DNA from: Cydia pomonella
Lineage: Eukaryota > Arthropoda > Insecta > Lepidoptera > Tortricidae
DNA length: 64,000 nucleotides
Reading direction: 5' to 3'
Assembly: GCF_033807575.1 (NCBI RefSeq)
Contig: NC_084729.1
Location: 8,680,001 to 8,744,000 of the forward strand
Shown: one piece after another, positions 1 to 12,200 of the stretch
How the letters are laid out: each line of letters begins with the position of its first letter
Position numbering within the stretch: the first letter of the stretch is position 1
The notes under the pieces: generated by a model
The model's database searches: none
The model's input: only the letters and a program-made list of their open reading frames with translations
Told to the model about the DNA's origin: nothing
Translations under genes and position numbers: made by a program

Positions 1-72
1 GTCGCAGGGGTATGTGTTAAAAGCATACTCCTGCGATATGTGTATTCCTTGAGTAAATAGCAAGTGTATTAC
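1..72 (-). other. Gene A intron 12, partial
   Basis: Intronic. Positions 2-36 form a short palindrome (TCGCAGGGGTATG with CATACTCCTGCGA), one of three related hairpins close to gene A splice donors. Confidence 0.6.
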
Positions 73-231
73 CGTGTAAGCCTTCCCACAGGTCTCGCAC
101 ATGTAGTCAAGCTTGACGCCGGGCCGCGCGCTCTTCTTGTAGTTGTAGAACCGGAAACGAGGCTTTATGTTCAGATGCACGCGGTCGATGTGTGTTGATA
201 GGGAGGATTTTGACAAGAATGATTTGTTGCA
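73..231 (-). CDS. Gene A exon 12 (finger 8, start of finger 9)
   Basis: 53 codons, phase 0. Completes finger 8, carries a basic spacer, and ends with CETC of a ninth finger that must be finished by an exon left of the window. GTAATA donor. Confidence 0.85.
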
Positions 232-3200
232 CTGGAATGAAAAAGCATTTATTATTCAAATGTGTACATAAAACATTAAAACGCAAAAGGTGTAAGTACC
301 TCCTTTCACCTTTAAACCTTCCATTCCTTATATATATAAAGCTTAAACGTATATGAACAAACCAAGAGAAATGTACTCACGTCGTCACACTTGTAAATCT
401 CGACGCCGTGCACGTGCTGCCGGTGGAGACTCAGCTGGTCTTCGTCGGCGAAGGAACATCCGCATGTCTCACAGAACCTGATAGATAGCAGTAATTCGTT
501 TACATTTAAATACAATACAAATCCTCTATATTAATAAAGATAATAGTTATTTGTGCAACAAGAGAGGAAAGTTAGTTTTTCTTGTGAATGTAAAAAAACT
601 TTGCACTCGTGTGACACATACAACTTTTCACCTCAGTAGTGAGAACATATTAAAGATTAAAAAAAATTCAACATCAAGTAAAGTTAACCACATTTATTTA
701 GATTCATGGATGAAACGCATCATCATTATGAAGAAAGCTTGTCTCACTCCCTGGAGTGAGGAAAGTCGCACTTTCGTCACTCCCCGGCGTGACCAAATTA
801 GGCTTGTTTGAGCTGCTGAGGTGAAAAAGATATTTATTCGTGACGATCACAAAACATGTAGAACATGTACATACAACAAAAGCAAGAAGAGATGAAATCA
901 TAAAGTGTGCATCACGATGTACCCAACTCATCATAATGTCCCATTCGGTGATGCCACGACAGATAACACATAAAGATACTTATTAAATTGTTACAAAACT
1001 AAACAAGATGAATAATTACGAAAACAAACAAAACATAAATATACAAGGGAAACTATCAACAAACAAGACATTCGCACAGTAATACATACATACATATAAT
1101 CACGCCTATTTCCCGGAGGGGTAGGCAGAGACCATGGATTTCCACTTGCTACGATCCTGACATACCTCTTTCGCTTCCTTCACTCTCATGACATTCCTCA
1201 TACACGCTCGTCGGTTTAGGGTGCTCTTGACCTGGCCTTTCTTCAGGATTTCCCCGATTTGATCAGTGAAAGTCCGCCGAGGTCTACCCCTTCCAGCTCC
1301 CTCTTCTACTTCTCCCTTATACACTCTCTTTGTTAACCTTCTTTCATTCTCTTCAGTCGCACAGTAATATTGTTAACTTATGTGTAAAGTTTGCACGTCA
1401 AATAAATTAACAAGGATAATATAGAGGTAAACAAAAGGCCTTTTCACTGAAGAGCGAGCTCTTCTAGACAACGTAGGTAGTGGAAAAATGACACTAAATT
1501 CAACTAATTAAGATATGCAAATACCAAAAAAATGACAAAATACAAAGATTGTAAAAATATTGCACGCTATGGTATCTGCCAACAAACTGTCTTGCAGTTT
1601 GGCAGAAGAAAACGAAATTGTAAAGCAGGGTTTTTTCCAGAATAAATGTTTTTTTTTTTATCAAAATAGGAATTGTAGCACAAAAAAAGTTACCATGCTA
1701 GATTGTAAAGGAGCTGAATCATTTATTATACACCGTGGGCCAATTAAACCCGACAGATTTTAATTACGCATTCCTGCAATGAGAAGCAAAAGGATAGTGA
1801 AAGGATAAGGAGTAAAAAATGTTATATCAGATTTCTCCAAAATCGCAAAAAACGGTTTTTTTGCAGTATTTTTTGACAGTATTACACCTAAGTGAAAAAA
1901 AAAACATTACAACGAATACTTAAAGTTTTTATACAGATAAAAATTGCGAGTTTACTTTAATGTCTGTCAGTAGGAACGTCTAAACTACGTCATATAGTGG
2001 CAGCATTACCGCTAAAAAGGTGTTTTTCACTAAGTTATAACAGAAACAAATTTTCACAAAAAATGTCATTATCTCTATAACAAGATCAATTTCAGGAAAC
2101 ACTATGACATTTTAGTCTCTAAATACGGTCTTTACAAATACATAAAACATATGTATGTCAATGGAAATAAACCTATATTCACTATTGATAGAATAGAATA
2201 GAATAATCTATATTCGTAAAAACAAACAAGACACATTATATTGAACGAATGAATCAAGTGATCAAGTGAGAAAAATATAATATATAAAATTTTGTACTTT
2301 AGCGTGTAGCTGTGCTCTCTCGGAAAGGTTTCCACGGAAGACCAGCGTCGAGATCCTTAGGTGGTATCTTGACATTAAGCTGAGTGGAGACCTTTTCAGT
2401 GACGCTTAATAATAAATTGATTCTGTCGTCTCATGTGTTACTTAAACTTAAGCGTTTTCTGAATAAATTTCTTCTATTCTATTCTATTCTATTCTATTCT
2501 AAAAATCACGAAAGGTAAAATAAAATACAATAAAATAATATAGAGTGAACAAATTGACTGATTATGTATGTATTCCCTATGAAATGACTTACATTAAATA
2601 TACATAAGCAATATTCGAATGGTTTTAATACAGTTTCCAAAAAAAAAAACTAAGAACTTGCCTTTAAAATTTGTCAGGTTGAATTGGCCCACGGTGTATA
2701 AGTACTAAGTGTGTATAATTGGACAGATTTGAGATATAATTACCTCAACTTGGGATCACAGTCATTGTGAGGCTGAAAGTGACGATCCAGCGCCTCCTTG
2801 TTCTCGAACTGTATCTTGCATATTGTACATTTTAGAGCTTTTATTTCTTTCTGGAAATAAATAAAAACAATAAAAATATCTCAGGTATATTTCAGAGGAG
2901 GTATGACTTAGGTATAATTTTATTTTTTATTTACGTCGATGGCAAAGTGGACAAAGTGGAGACGATTAAGTAGTAGGGAAGTATACAGCCCGCTTGATGG
3001 TAAGCAGTCTCCGTAGCCTATGGACGCCTGCAACTCCAGATGTAGAGGAGAAATAAATATTTGGGGACAATCTTACACAAATCGACACAGCCCCAAACTA
3101 AGCATAGCTTGTACTATGGGTACTAGGCGACGTTATACATAATTAAATAAATGTATACTTATATACATAGAAAACACCCATGACTCAGGAACAAATATCC

Positions 3201-6200
3201 ATGCTCATCACACGAATAAATGCCCTTACCACGATTCGAACTCACTACCCACTAGGTCAGACACATCGTCAATAGTTGTCGTATATGTGTTGACTGCATA
3301 TATCGCAGGTGTATGTGAAAACCATACACCTGCGACACGGTGAATGTTCATGACTCTTACCTTATTGTGTGTCTGAGTCTTGTGCATACGCAGCCCCATG
3401 GCTCCCGTGAACGTCTCTCCGCAAATATCGCAGGTGCCTCCTAATGCATTCTGCGTAGAGTGATTTATTCGTAGATGCGTGTAGAACGTTGACTGCTTTC
3501 TGAAAAACACAATTTGTACTTTATTTCGATAAAAAATCACACCTATACTAGATAGATATTTATTTGAGACTTCCTTTTTTAAATACCTAGTTTGATTCCA
3601 CCACGAAGTCTTCTGATAATAACTATTGTTTTTGTTAGATCAAACACTGACTTAGGTATATATTGGTTGCGTTAGACTGCTCGACTGGCTCGCGTTGGTT
3701 GCGCGCAGCGCGATTTGAGACCAATGTGCTGGCATAATCTGTTTCGCCCGTAACGCCCGTCTTTATAAAGTAATATGTATATAGGACATATGTCAATGGA
3801 AAGAAATCTGTATTCACTATTGATGATTATACATAAGCAAAATTCGAATGGTTTTAATACAATTTACAAAAAAATACTAAGAACCGTGGGCCTTAGGAGT
3901 ATAAAGTGTATTTTGAAACTAACTTGAAGGTGAGCGGGCAGTGCTTGCACTCCCAGGTCTTCCCGGCATGGAACTGTGCGTGCATCACCGCCATGTAGCG
4001 TCCGCGAATAACTAGCTTGCACTCCTGAGAAGACAAAAAAGCAAAACATACATCAAATGAATACGTGAAATGGGTAAGCAATTTGGCCTGTTGTCACATC
4101 TTAAATCGCGAGTAACTTATATTTGACTGCTTATATCGCAGGTGTATGTGTTGTCACATACACCTGCAATATACGTAAATGTTGCCGATGTGTGTATTAG
4201 TGTGAACATGATTTAGCAGGATACCTTGCAAATGTACTTGAGCTGGTGACACTCGATGAGGTGCGTGCGTAGTTTGTTCGGCCACTTGAAGCGGCAGAAG
4301 CAGAAGTGGCACTCGTTGGGACCCAACGCCTACACAAATTATCATAAAAAATAATTAAAACATTATATTTTCAGCCGGCTCAACGGCTCGACATCTGTTT
4401 ATATCCCAAAAAATTACTTATGTCCTAAGTAATATCCATTAAGGCCTGACAACTAGAAATGCAACGAATATTCGGCCACTATTCGGTATCCGGCCTATTC
4501 GGCCACAATTTCACTATTCGGCCGAATAGTGGCAGAGTATTCGGTCGAATTCCGAATAGTACGTCATCACGTAAATAACTACAAGTAATCAATTATTCAG
4601 ACCAGTATAATCTTTCAGGCTATCTTTATATTCATAGATACCTAGTACAAAAACATGAGAAATTTAATACAAATTAAAAAAATACACACAAGACGAAAAC
4701 GAGCGCACCGCAATATCCGCTATTCAATACGCACTGCGTGCAAAATAAGCGCAATTTCTGTCAAAGACTGCCTACAGCGAGAAACAAGTTGCAGCTTGCA
4801 CAGCGCACACACGCGCGCGTTCGAATTGACTTCATTTTAGGTAAGACTAGCCGATTATTCGGCGGCCGAATATTCGGCTATTCGGCCGTTGCGTACGCTG
4901 GATATTTGGTATTCGGCCAAGCCACTTATCGTTGCATCTCTACCGACAACCTTCGATGTTTGATGGACAGACAAAGAGTGAAATAGCTACGATCAAATGC
5001 AGACTCACCAAGTCCACTATAACCAACTATGTAATCGGTCCAAAAATTTATAATGCCTTTATGCACAGTTGCCCGCCTGATGGTAAGCAGTCACCAAAGC
5101 CTATGGACGCCTGCAACTACAGAGGTGTGGCGGGAAGTTATTTTTTTACAAGCTTTTATTAAACTTGTCATGTTAGTTGGTCTAATCTTGCACACATATT
5201 TACATCGTATGACAATGCATTATGATGACATGGTGCTGATCTGATGATGGAGACAGGAGATGGCCATGGGAACTCTGGGATAAAACAACGCAAACTAATT
5301 GTATTTGGGTTAGAATTGTGTCAATGAGTATTAGTTGCCTGTGAAAAGTACAGTCAGCCACAAAAGCTTGTAACAAAAATGAATTTTTTTGCCAAAAACT
5401 TATTTTTGGTACAAATGATACGGACCGGGTCGTGAACCTTGATGTGGTTCTCGTAGGTGAACATGGACAGGAAGCCCTTGTAGCACTTGTCGCAGCGCAC
5501 GAGCGCGTGCTGGTAGTTCTCCGACTCCTTGCGCGCCGCCATCTCGCGGAGCTGCTCCTCTTCAGACAAACGGACCACCTGTGCACGTGTTTTTATCAGC
5601 TTCTTAATCTTTTAAACGCCACGCCTACCGTACGCGGCGCGTAATCGTGAACCTTGTCGGTACGCATGAAGGTTGATATTGGGCTGTAGCCGCGCGCGTC
5701 ATATGACGTCTTTGGCGGTCAAAAGGTTAATATTCATGGTCTATTCCCATTGTCTCCGCCAGGCACAGATGGGAATACCTCGGTCCTAATAGTGTAGCTT
5801 CTTAGCCTCAACTATAGTCCCATCCGGCAGAAAACATGAAACTTGGCATACAGCTTTTAGGTTTATAATAATAAACGCCGAGGAGTTATTGTCCCCCCCC
5901 CCCCCCCACACTTTTACAGGGTGACCTTAGCCATTGGACAAACCCTGAAATCCCACGTAGGGTTACTTCCCAGGAATGCTCTGACGTTAATATTTTTTTA
6001 ATTAGAACAAAAGATAAAAAAATAAAATATTCGAACAAAAGTTATTTGTAATAATCGACAACAAAAAGAAACACACTGTGTTAATCTTTGGAAGTGTTTT
6101 TAACAATTTGTTCGAAATATTTGATAATGATGACATTTTTCAAAAGTCAGAAGCTTATTAGTGTCATAAATAAAAAAGATAATCAAAAAGGTCGAAGAAG

Positions 6201-9200
6201 GTTCCATACTATTCTTTGAGGATATTACCTTAGGAGCTACTAACACATACAGGCTGCTCCAAAGTAAAAAATGGCAATTTGTTAATTTCTTCGAAACCGC
6301 TACACCGGTTGTTATGATACTTTGTACACTGGCTCTAAATACCCTAATGCATATGTACATTTCGGCTTTATCCAATGGCTAGGGACACACTGTATATTCC
6401 CATTTTATTTTTAATTAATTTTCGTGAAAACTTAATTTTTTCATTTCGAATACGAGGAAAGTAAAACACATGTGCATTTAAAAAAACACGGCTAAGTATA
6501 AACTTTTGTAGTATTTCTTTAGGGTACTTTCAATTAACACTTTAGGTAAAAATATCGTTATTTTTAGAATGGGCAGTTAATGATTAGAATAGAAATTGAA
6601 CAACAAATCCATGACAACCAGTTTGGCCTAGGAGATAGTGATTCTACCTATGAAGCCGATGGTCCTGGTTTCGAATCCCGGTAAGGGCATTTGTTTGTGT
6701 GATGAGCACAGGTATTTATTCCTGAGTCTTGGGTGTTTTTGTATGTATTTGTATATTAATATTATATATATCGTTGTCTGAGTACCCACAACACAAGCCT
6801 TCTTGAGCTTACTCTGGGACTTAGTCAATCTGTGAAAGAATGTCCTATTATAATATTTATTTATTTAAAACCGAAATGTTAATTGTTTATCGTAAAAAAG
6901 CGAAAACATGTACTTAGAAAGTACAGTGCTCTAGAGCAGAAACGTATAATTTTCTGCATACTTTTTAAAACAACAACGACCCACTTTCAGAGTATGAAAA
7001 ATGAAAAAAAAATGTACATACCTGTATGTTGTACCGCTCCTCGAACTTGGCGTAATCCTCCTCGCACATGAAGTACCGCTTGAACCCCTTCTTCTTCCGC
7101 TTGTAGGGGGTCTTCTTTTTGGCCACCCACTCGACCCCCGGCTTCTCTTGTTTCACTTCCGGTTCCTCTTCAATTGATTTTCTTTTCTTTCTGCCGGAAA
7201 AAATAACGAAGTTATGGGACATAAAATCCAAGTACCTGGGCGACCGAGCATTGCTCGGTTATAACTATTTATTGTAATATGGTGGTGTATAGGTGATAAT
7301 CTTATCTACATTATTTTACTAAATTAAACTTGTCTAAAACAATAATAATTAAAAAATTATATATAAACTTGAACATATAAAAAAAAAAAGTTAGTCACCG
7401 GGCGAGATTCGAACCCGTAACACTCGTATAGCAGTCCGCGTCTTCACCCGCCGGACCCGACGGACAGTGGCCGGTAACACGAAATTAACGACCATATTCT
7501 GCGTCGAAAGAAAAACGCATGAAAACTCGGAAACACGCGTTTTCCCAAACATAAGACTAATCTAGATCGATTATTTACCCCCAAAAACCCCCATATACCA
7601 AATTTCAGCAAAATCGTTAGAGCCGTTTCCGAGATCCCGGAAATATTATATACATATATATATATATACAAGAATTGCTCGTTTAAAGGTATAAGATTAA
7701 TATTTTATCCAAAATATTTTTGATGACAAATATTAGTAATTTTATAACAGAAAACCATTCTAAAAACTCGTCATTTAACTCTACAACAAAAAAAAACGAT
7801 TACTGACAATGTTAAAGTGTCGTCACAAACTTTGCGACTCCCCCCTCCCCTTGTCACAACATGTCACATTTTCTTGACCCCCTCCCACCCCTTAAACGTG
7901 TGATGTAATTAATGGATTTAAAATCCTAAGGAAGGCGAGCGACGGGAGGAGGGAAAAAATACCAGCCGAGTTTTGGTGGAGACTACTGCAAAAAATCGTT
8001 TTGATATTTTAGTAATACGTTACATTTAAGAGTATTAGATTTAAATACTCTAAATGCGTACTAATGCACGCTTTTTTATATTTAGGTACTTACTGTAATA
8101 ATTTTGCATGCCAGTTTCTGGAGGAATGTGTGTGACTACGATATATTCTTATACCATCTTTTGTACCACATTTTTAAGCAAAATAAAGAAATTTGTATTT
8201 GTAAAAAAGTCCACCTTTTACTAGTGGAAAAATCCCAGTAGTTACCATTGGTAACAACTTGGTGGTAACTAGTGGGAATAACCCAAATATTTCTGGAACG
8301 CGAAGTGCGAGAGTCGCTGCCATTTCCCCGGGGATCTTTCAGTTTTGTGAGTGCGTGCATAACTGCATATGCCATTGAGGCGTATCCAACCAAGGGCTTT
8401 TCACTCATTACCGCAAGGCGTACGTTTTATATTAATTTCGGGAAAGGATAGAAGAAAGGTTAGACACAGCGAAAGTAATAAAAACCGGACAAGTGCGAGA
8501 CGGGCTCGCCCACCGAGGGTTCCGTACTTTTTATAATTCCTTGTTATAGTGGCAACAGAAATACATCATCTGTGAAAATTTCAACTGTCACGCTATCACG
8601 GTTCATGAGATAAAGCCTAGTGGCAGACGGACAGCGGAGTCTTAGTAATAGGGTCCCGTTTTACCCTTTAGGTACAGAACCCTAATGAAATCCAATTCCA
8701 TCTTCGTTTCCAAAAATATTTTTCGTTTATGTTTTAGATCTTTTTAAAGAAAATCTCGAAATCGAGAATCTGCAGAAACACACACTCCAATGCCGGATTT
8801 AGTGGTCTGGAGGCCTCGGGCAATAAAGGAGTGGAGGCTGTTATGTTTTGATGTTAATAAAACAATTATTGAGATTAATACACACTTGTATTACTTATTA
8901 TCTTAGTTTATAAAAAGTAGTAAAAGCACAGCACAGCCATCATTGATGGCATCATCGAGTCAGAGAGAGAGAGTTGTCAGTGTTGCCACAGATACCTAAA
9001 CTACAGATAAACAGATAGCATATCTGACATCCCCCTTCTTTATCTTATCTGAAAGTAAGTACTTATTCTAAGTTAAAATCAGGTAGAGCTATTAAGATAC
9101 ATAATCACTCAGGTATCTAGGTTTTTTAATAGCTCTTCCTGACCGTGACCTTACACCATTATCCTGTCCGCAGCGCCATGTTATGTTTTGATGTTAATAA

Positions 9201-12200
9201 AACAATTATTGAGATTAATACACACTTGTATTACTTATTATTTTAGTTTATAAAAAGTAGTAAAAGCACAGCACAGCCATCATTGATGGCATCATCGAGT
9301 AAGAGAGAGAGAGAGAGTTGTCAGTCTTGCCACAGATACCTAAACTATAGATAAACAGATAGCATATCTGACAGAGGCCCCCTGGCCCCAAATTTTTTCC
9401 TAATAAAATGGTAAATTTTCCGAATTCTCTATTGTGGGGGCCCCTCTTTTGTGGAGGCCCCGGGGCAGTAGCCCCGGTTGCCCTCCCCTAAATCCGGCCC
9501 TGACACACTCACCTCGTTTTGCCTTTATTCTTCTCCTTCTTAACCGATTTCTCTTTCCTTTTCCTCTTGACGCCGCGCTCTCTCTTTATCTTAGTTTCCA
9601 CCGGTCTCATCTCTCCCAGCTTCTCGTCCAGCTCTACCATTTCTCCGACGACTGGTAACTCTATGTAGCTGTCATCCTTGACGTCTGTCAGATCGTTTCG
9701 TAAGCCGCGTGTGCAGAATGTGGACAGGAGTTGCGAGCTGCCAAAAAAAATGTGTGAAATTACAGATGGCACAAGTTTTCACTTAAACCTAATACAAATA
9801 AACATGTTAAACTCTAGGTCCATGGGGTCCCAGCGCGCACAAGTTTTTTGGAGAAATCGCGAAAGGTCTGGTTGACGTAACTGGTGACCGAAGAGCTGGC
9901 GGCTTCCTCGCACAACGTATCAGTATTGCGATACAACGAGGAAATGCCGCCAGCATCCTTGGTACAATGCCTCAAGGGCCTATTTTAGATATAAGCTAGT
10001 TATAGTAATCATCTGTATATATCCATCAGTGGCGGATCGTTCAAAGAACTCGATTCCCACCGGCTTGTCTAATTTCAGCCCGTTGAGTACTGTCACGATC
10101 GGTGCATGGAGAAAAGGAAAGCAAAATTAGCTCCGGGTTCCCTACGAATATTTGTGACGCGCCGCCACTGATATCCATTATGTATATTGTTATTCTAAAT
10201 AAAGTTTCATACAGATAAAAAAACATGTTAAATTGTAATCTCATTACATCCTAAGACGTATAATTTAAATATTCGGCAACAGTGTAATAGCTTTTTACAG
10301 TACATATGGTGCTACTTTACCGCACTAGTGCGAAAATTAGCATAGTACGTTACTGTGTCGAACATTTAAAGGGCCATATGTTACTGTAAAACGTTGTACA
10401 ATACAGGTACGAATAGGTAATTTGCAACTCGTGTCGATTTAAAACACTCCCTTCGGTCGTGTTTTAATTTATCGCCACTCGTTTCGAATTTCCTATTTTT
10501 CGCACTTGTATCGTAATGTACTAATTAGGGTCTTTTAATTTTCTTACAAATAGATGTTCTTTCTTTTCTTCCGTTATACAAGTATTTTGTAGTAGTTTAT
10601 TATATATCTTTTTCTTTATATATTTTTTTATTTTATTCAAACAGATTACACAGTTCAAACCCCGGCTCGTACCAATGAGTTTTTCGGAACTTATGTACGA
10701 AATATCATTTGATATTTACCAGTCGCTTTTCGGTGAAGGAAAACATCGTGAGGAAACCGGACTAATCCCAACAAGGCCTAGTTTACCCTCTGGGTTGGAA
10801 GGTCAGATGGCAGTCGCTTTCGCAAAAACTAGTGCCTACGCCAAATCTTGGGATTAGTTGTCAAGCGGACCCCAGGCTCCCATGAGCCGTGGCAAATGCC
10901 GGGACAACGCGAGGAAGAAGAAGAAGAAACAGATTACACAGTATTACAGTGAGACACTAAGGCACTGTGGAATGCATACAATATAATTACTATCCAAAAA
11001 CGTTAACGTAAAGTTGTGTTATACAATAACAAATAAACTTAAATACTAACCGAAGACGCGTGATCATCCATCGCCTCACATAACCTCTTACATTCGTCAC
11101 ATACTTAGTATCTTCCAACTACTGGCAAAAACATCACAGTCAGGAGCTGATTTGACAAGTGCGTTTAGGTATTGTAAGGCGCGAACTAATGGTGAGTTCC
11201 TGTACGCCACAGTGCGCGCTTTAGGAACTGCCAGTAAGTCGCGCTTACGTGGCATAAAATTCGTCTTTGATTGAAACAGAGGGGGCACTAGAAGGCGTAA
11301 AAGTTGCGAGACCAGCTGTGGACAGTCCGAATCCCCACGTATTATTCGGCACGCCGCGGTCACGAGAGTTATATAAAAGGCCAGACGAATAGTTTTAGGA
11401 ATCAACTTTGATTTGTATCTTACTGGATACATTAGCTGTACGTCTTCGCGTTTGGTATATAGTTCTGAGTGTTTTCGGACAAATTTTCATATAGGTTATA
11501 AGGGCTAGGTACGGTTGTAAAATGGCAATAGGGTTGTTTCCAATTTTTTGAAACGCTTGTATTACGTTCTACATTAACTAAAAGTTGCCCTAAAATTCAA
11601 CTTTTATACTAAAAACGGCTTAAAATATGTTAAATTAACAGATGCTTTCGCGCCCAAAACGCTCTTTGAAAATTGTGTGACGTCACAGTTTACGGTTTGA
11701 CACATAACTACATACACACGTAGAAGATACGTTCTGTCAACTGACATTTGTCATTTGTTGTTTATCGCCTAACTCTCGACAGTGTCAATCCGAGAGTTGT
11801 GACGTCATCAGAATATTCAATGACGTTTCGAGTTTGGTCACGTGACGTGTGCCAAAACATATTTTAAATTCAATATTTACAAAAAATATGGTCATTACAG
11901 GTCCCCTAAAAGTAGTTTAACATGTTCTTATAATCCAAAAGAATTTATTGGGATACAATTATGCCCTAAGATTTGTAGATGGAAACAACCCTATTAGCCA
12001 CTTTCCGTGTTTAGCAATGACACTATGGTTTACTGCGACATAAACGCATATTGCTTGTGTCAACGCAATCTAACGTGTATATATAAGCAGGTTTTTTGAA
12101 AATGGGAAGAGGAATGTAACGATAACCCCCCCTCAGTAGAGTTGACCACTTGACCAGAATAATTGTGACTTACCTGTCATTAGAGATGTCATCGTCAAGG

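Larger units (their letters stand above)
478..2743 (-). other. Gene A intron 10
   Basis: Separates the two fingers that genes B and C keep in one exon. Holds a LINE tail (1106-1365), a small hairpin (1577-1608) and a TTCTA microsatellite near 2470-2501. The rest is AT-rich with nothing recognised. Confidence 0.7.
2851..3360 (-). other. Gene A intron 9
   Basis: Holds a fragment of the ACTACGTCGG-type repeat (2925-3060), a degraded tRNA-derived SINE (3062-3274, minus) and a palindrome at 3303-3335 just after the exon 9 donor. Confidence 0.7.
4330..5425 (-). other. Gene A intron 6
   Basis: Mostly a TIR element rich in ATTCGGCC (4453-4942), a short ACTACGTCGG-family fragment (5055-5125) and part of the CTGATGATGGAGACAGGAG repeat (5135-5405). 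Confidence 0.65.
5579..7021 (-). other. Gene A intron 5
   Basis: Contains a TIR element (5915-6394) preceded by a run of about 15 C, and a tRNA-derived SINE (6613-6868). No exon seen. Confidence 0.65.
7191..9512 (-). other. Gene A intron 4
   Basis: Contains a second SINE type (7240-7690), a G/C-rich repeat also found near 54855 (7785-7925), a GGTTCCGTAC-type repeat (8480-8690), and a hAT-like element with a nested LTR pair (8788-9502) directly at the exon 4 donor. Confidence 0.7.
9738..12173 (-). other. Gene A intron 3
   Basis: Repeats: GCACTAGTGCG-type (10295-10535), a CCCGGCTCGTACCAATGAG-type repeat (10655-10928), a LINE relic (11097-11480) and a TIR element (11529-11993). Nothing recognised in 9738-10290. 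Confidence 0.65.

Noticed and set aside
11051..11103. Exon-like piece on minus (CDECKRLCEAMDDHASS) between gene A exons 3 and 4
   Set aside because: Its phases (1 to 0) do not fit the neighbouring exons, which already join in frame; it lacks a finger His pair and abuts a LINE relic.
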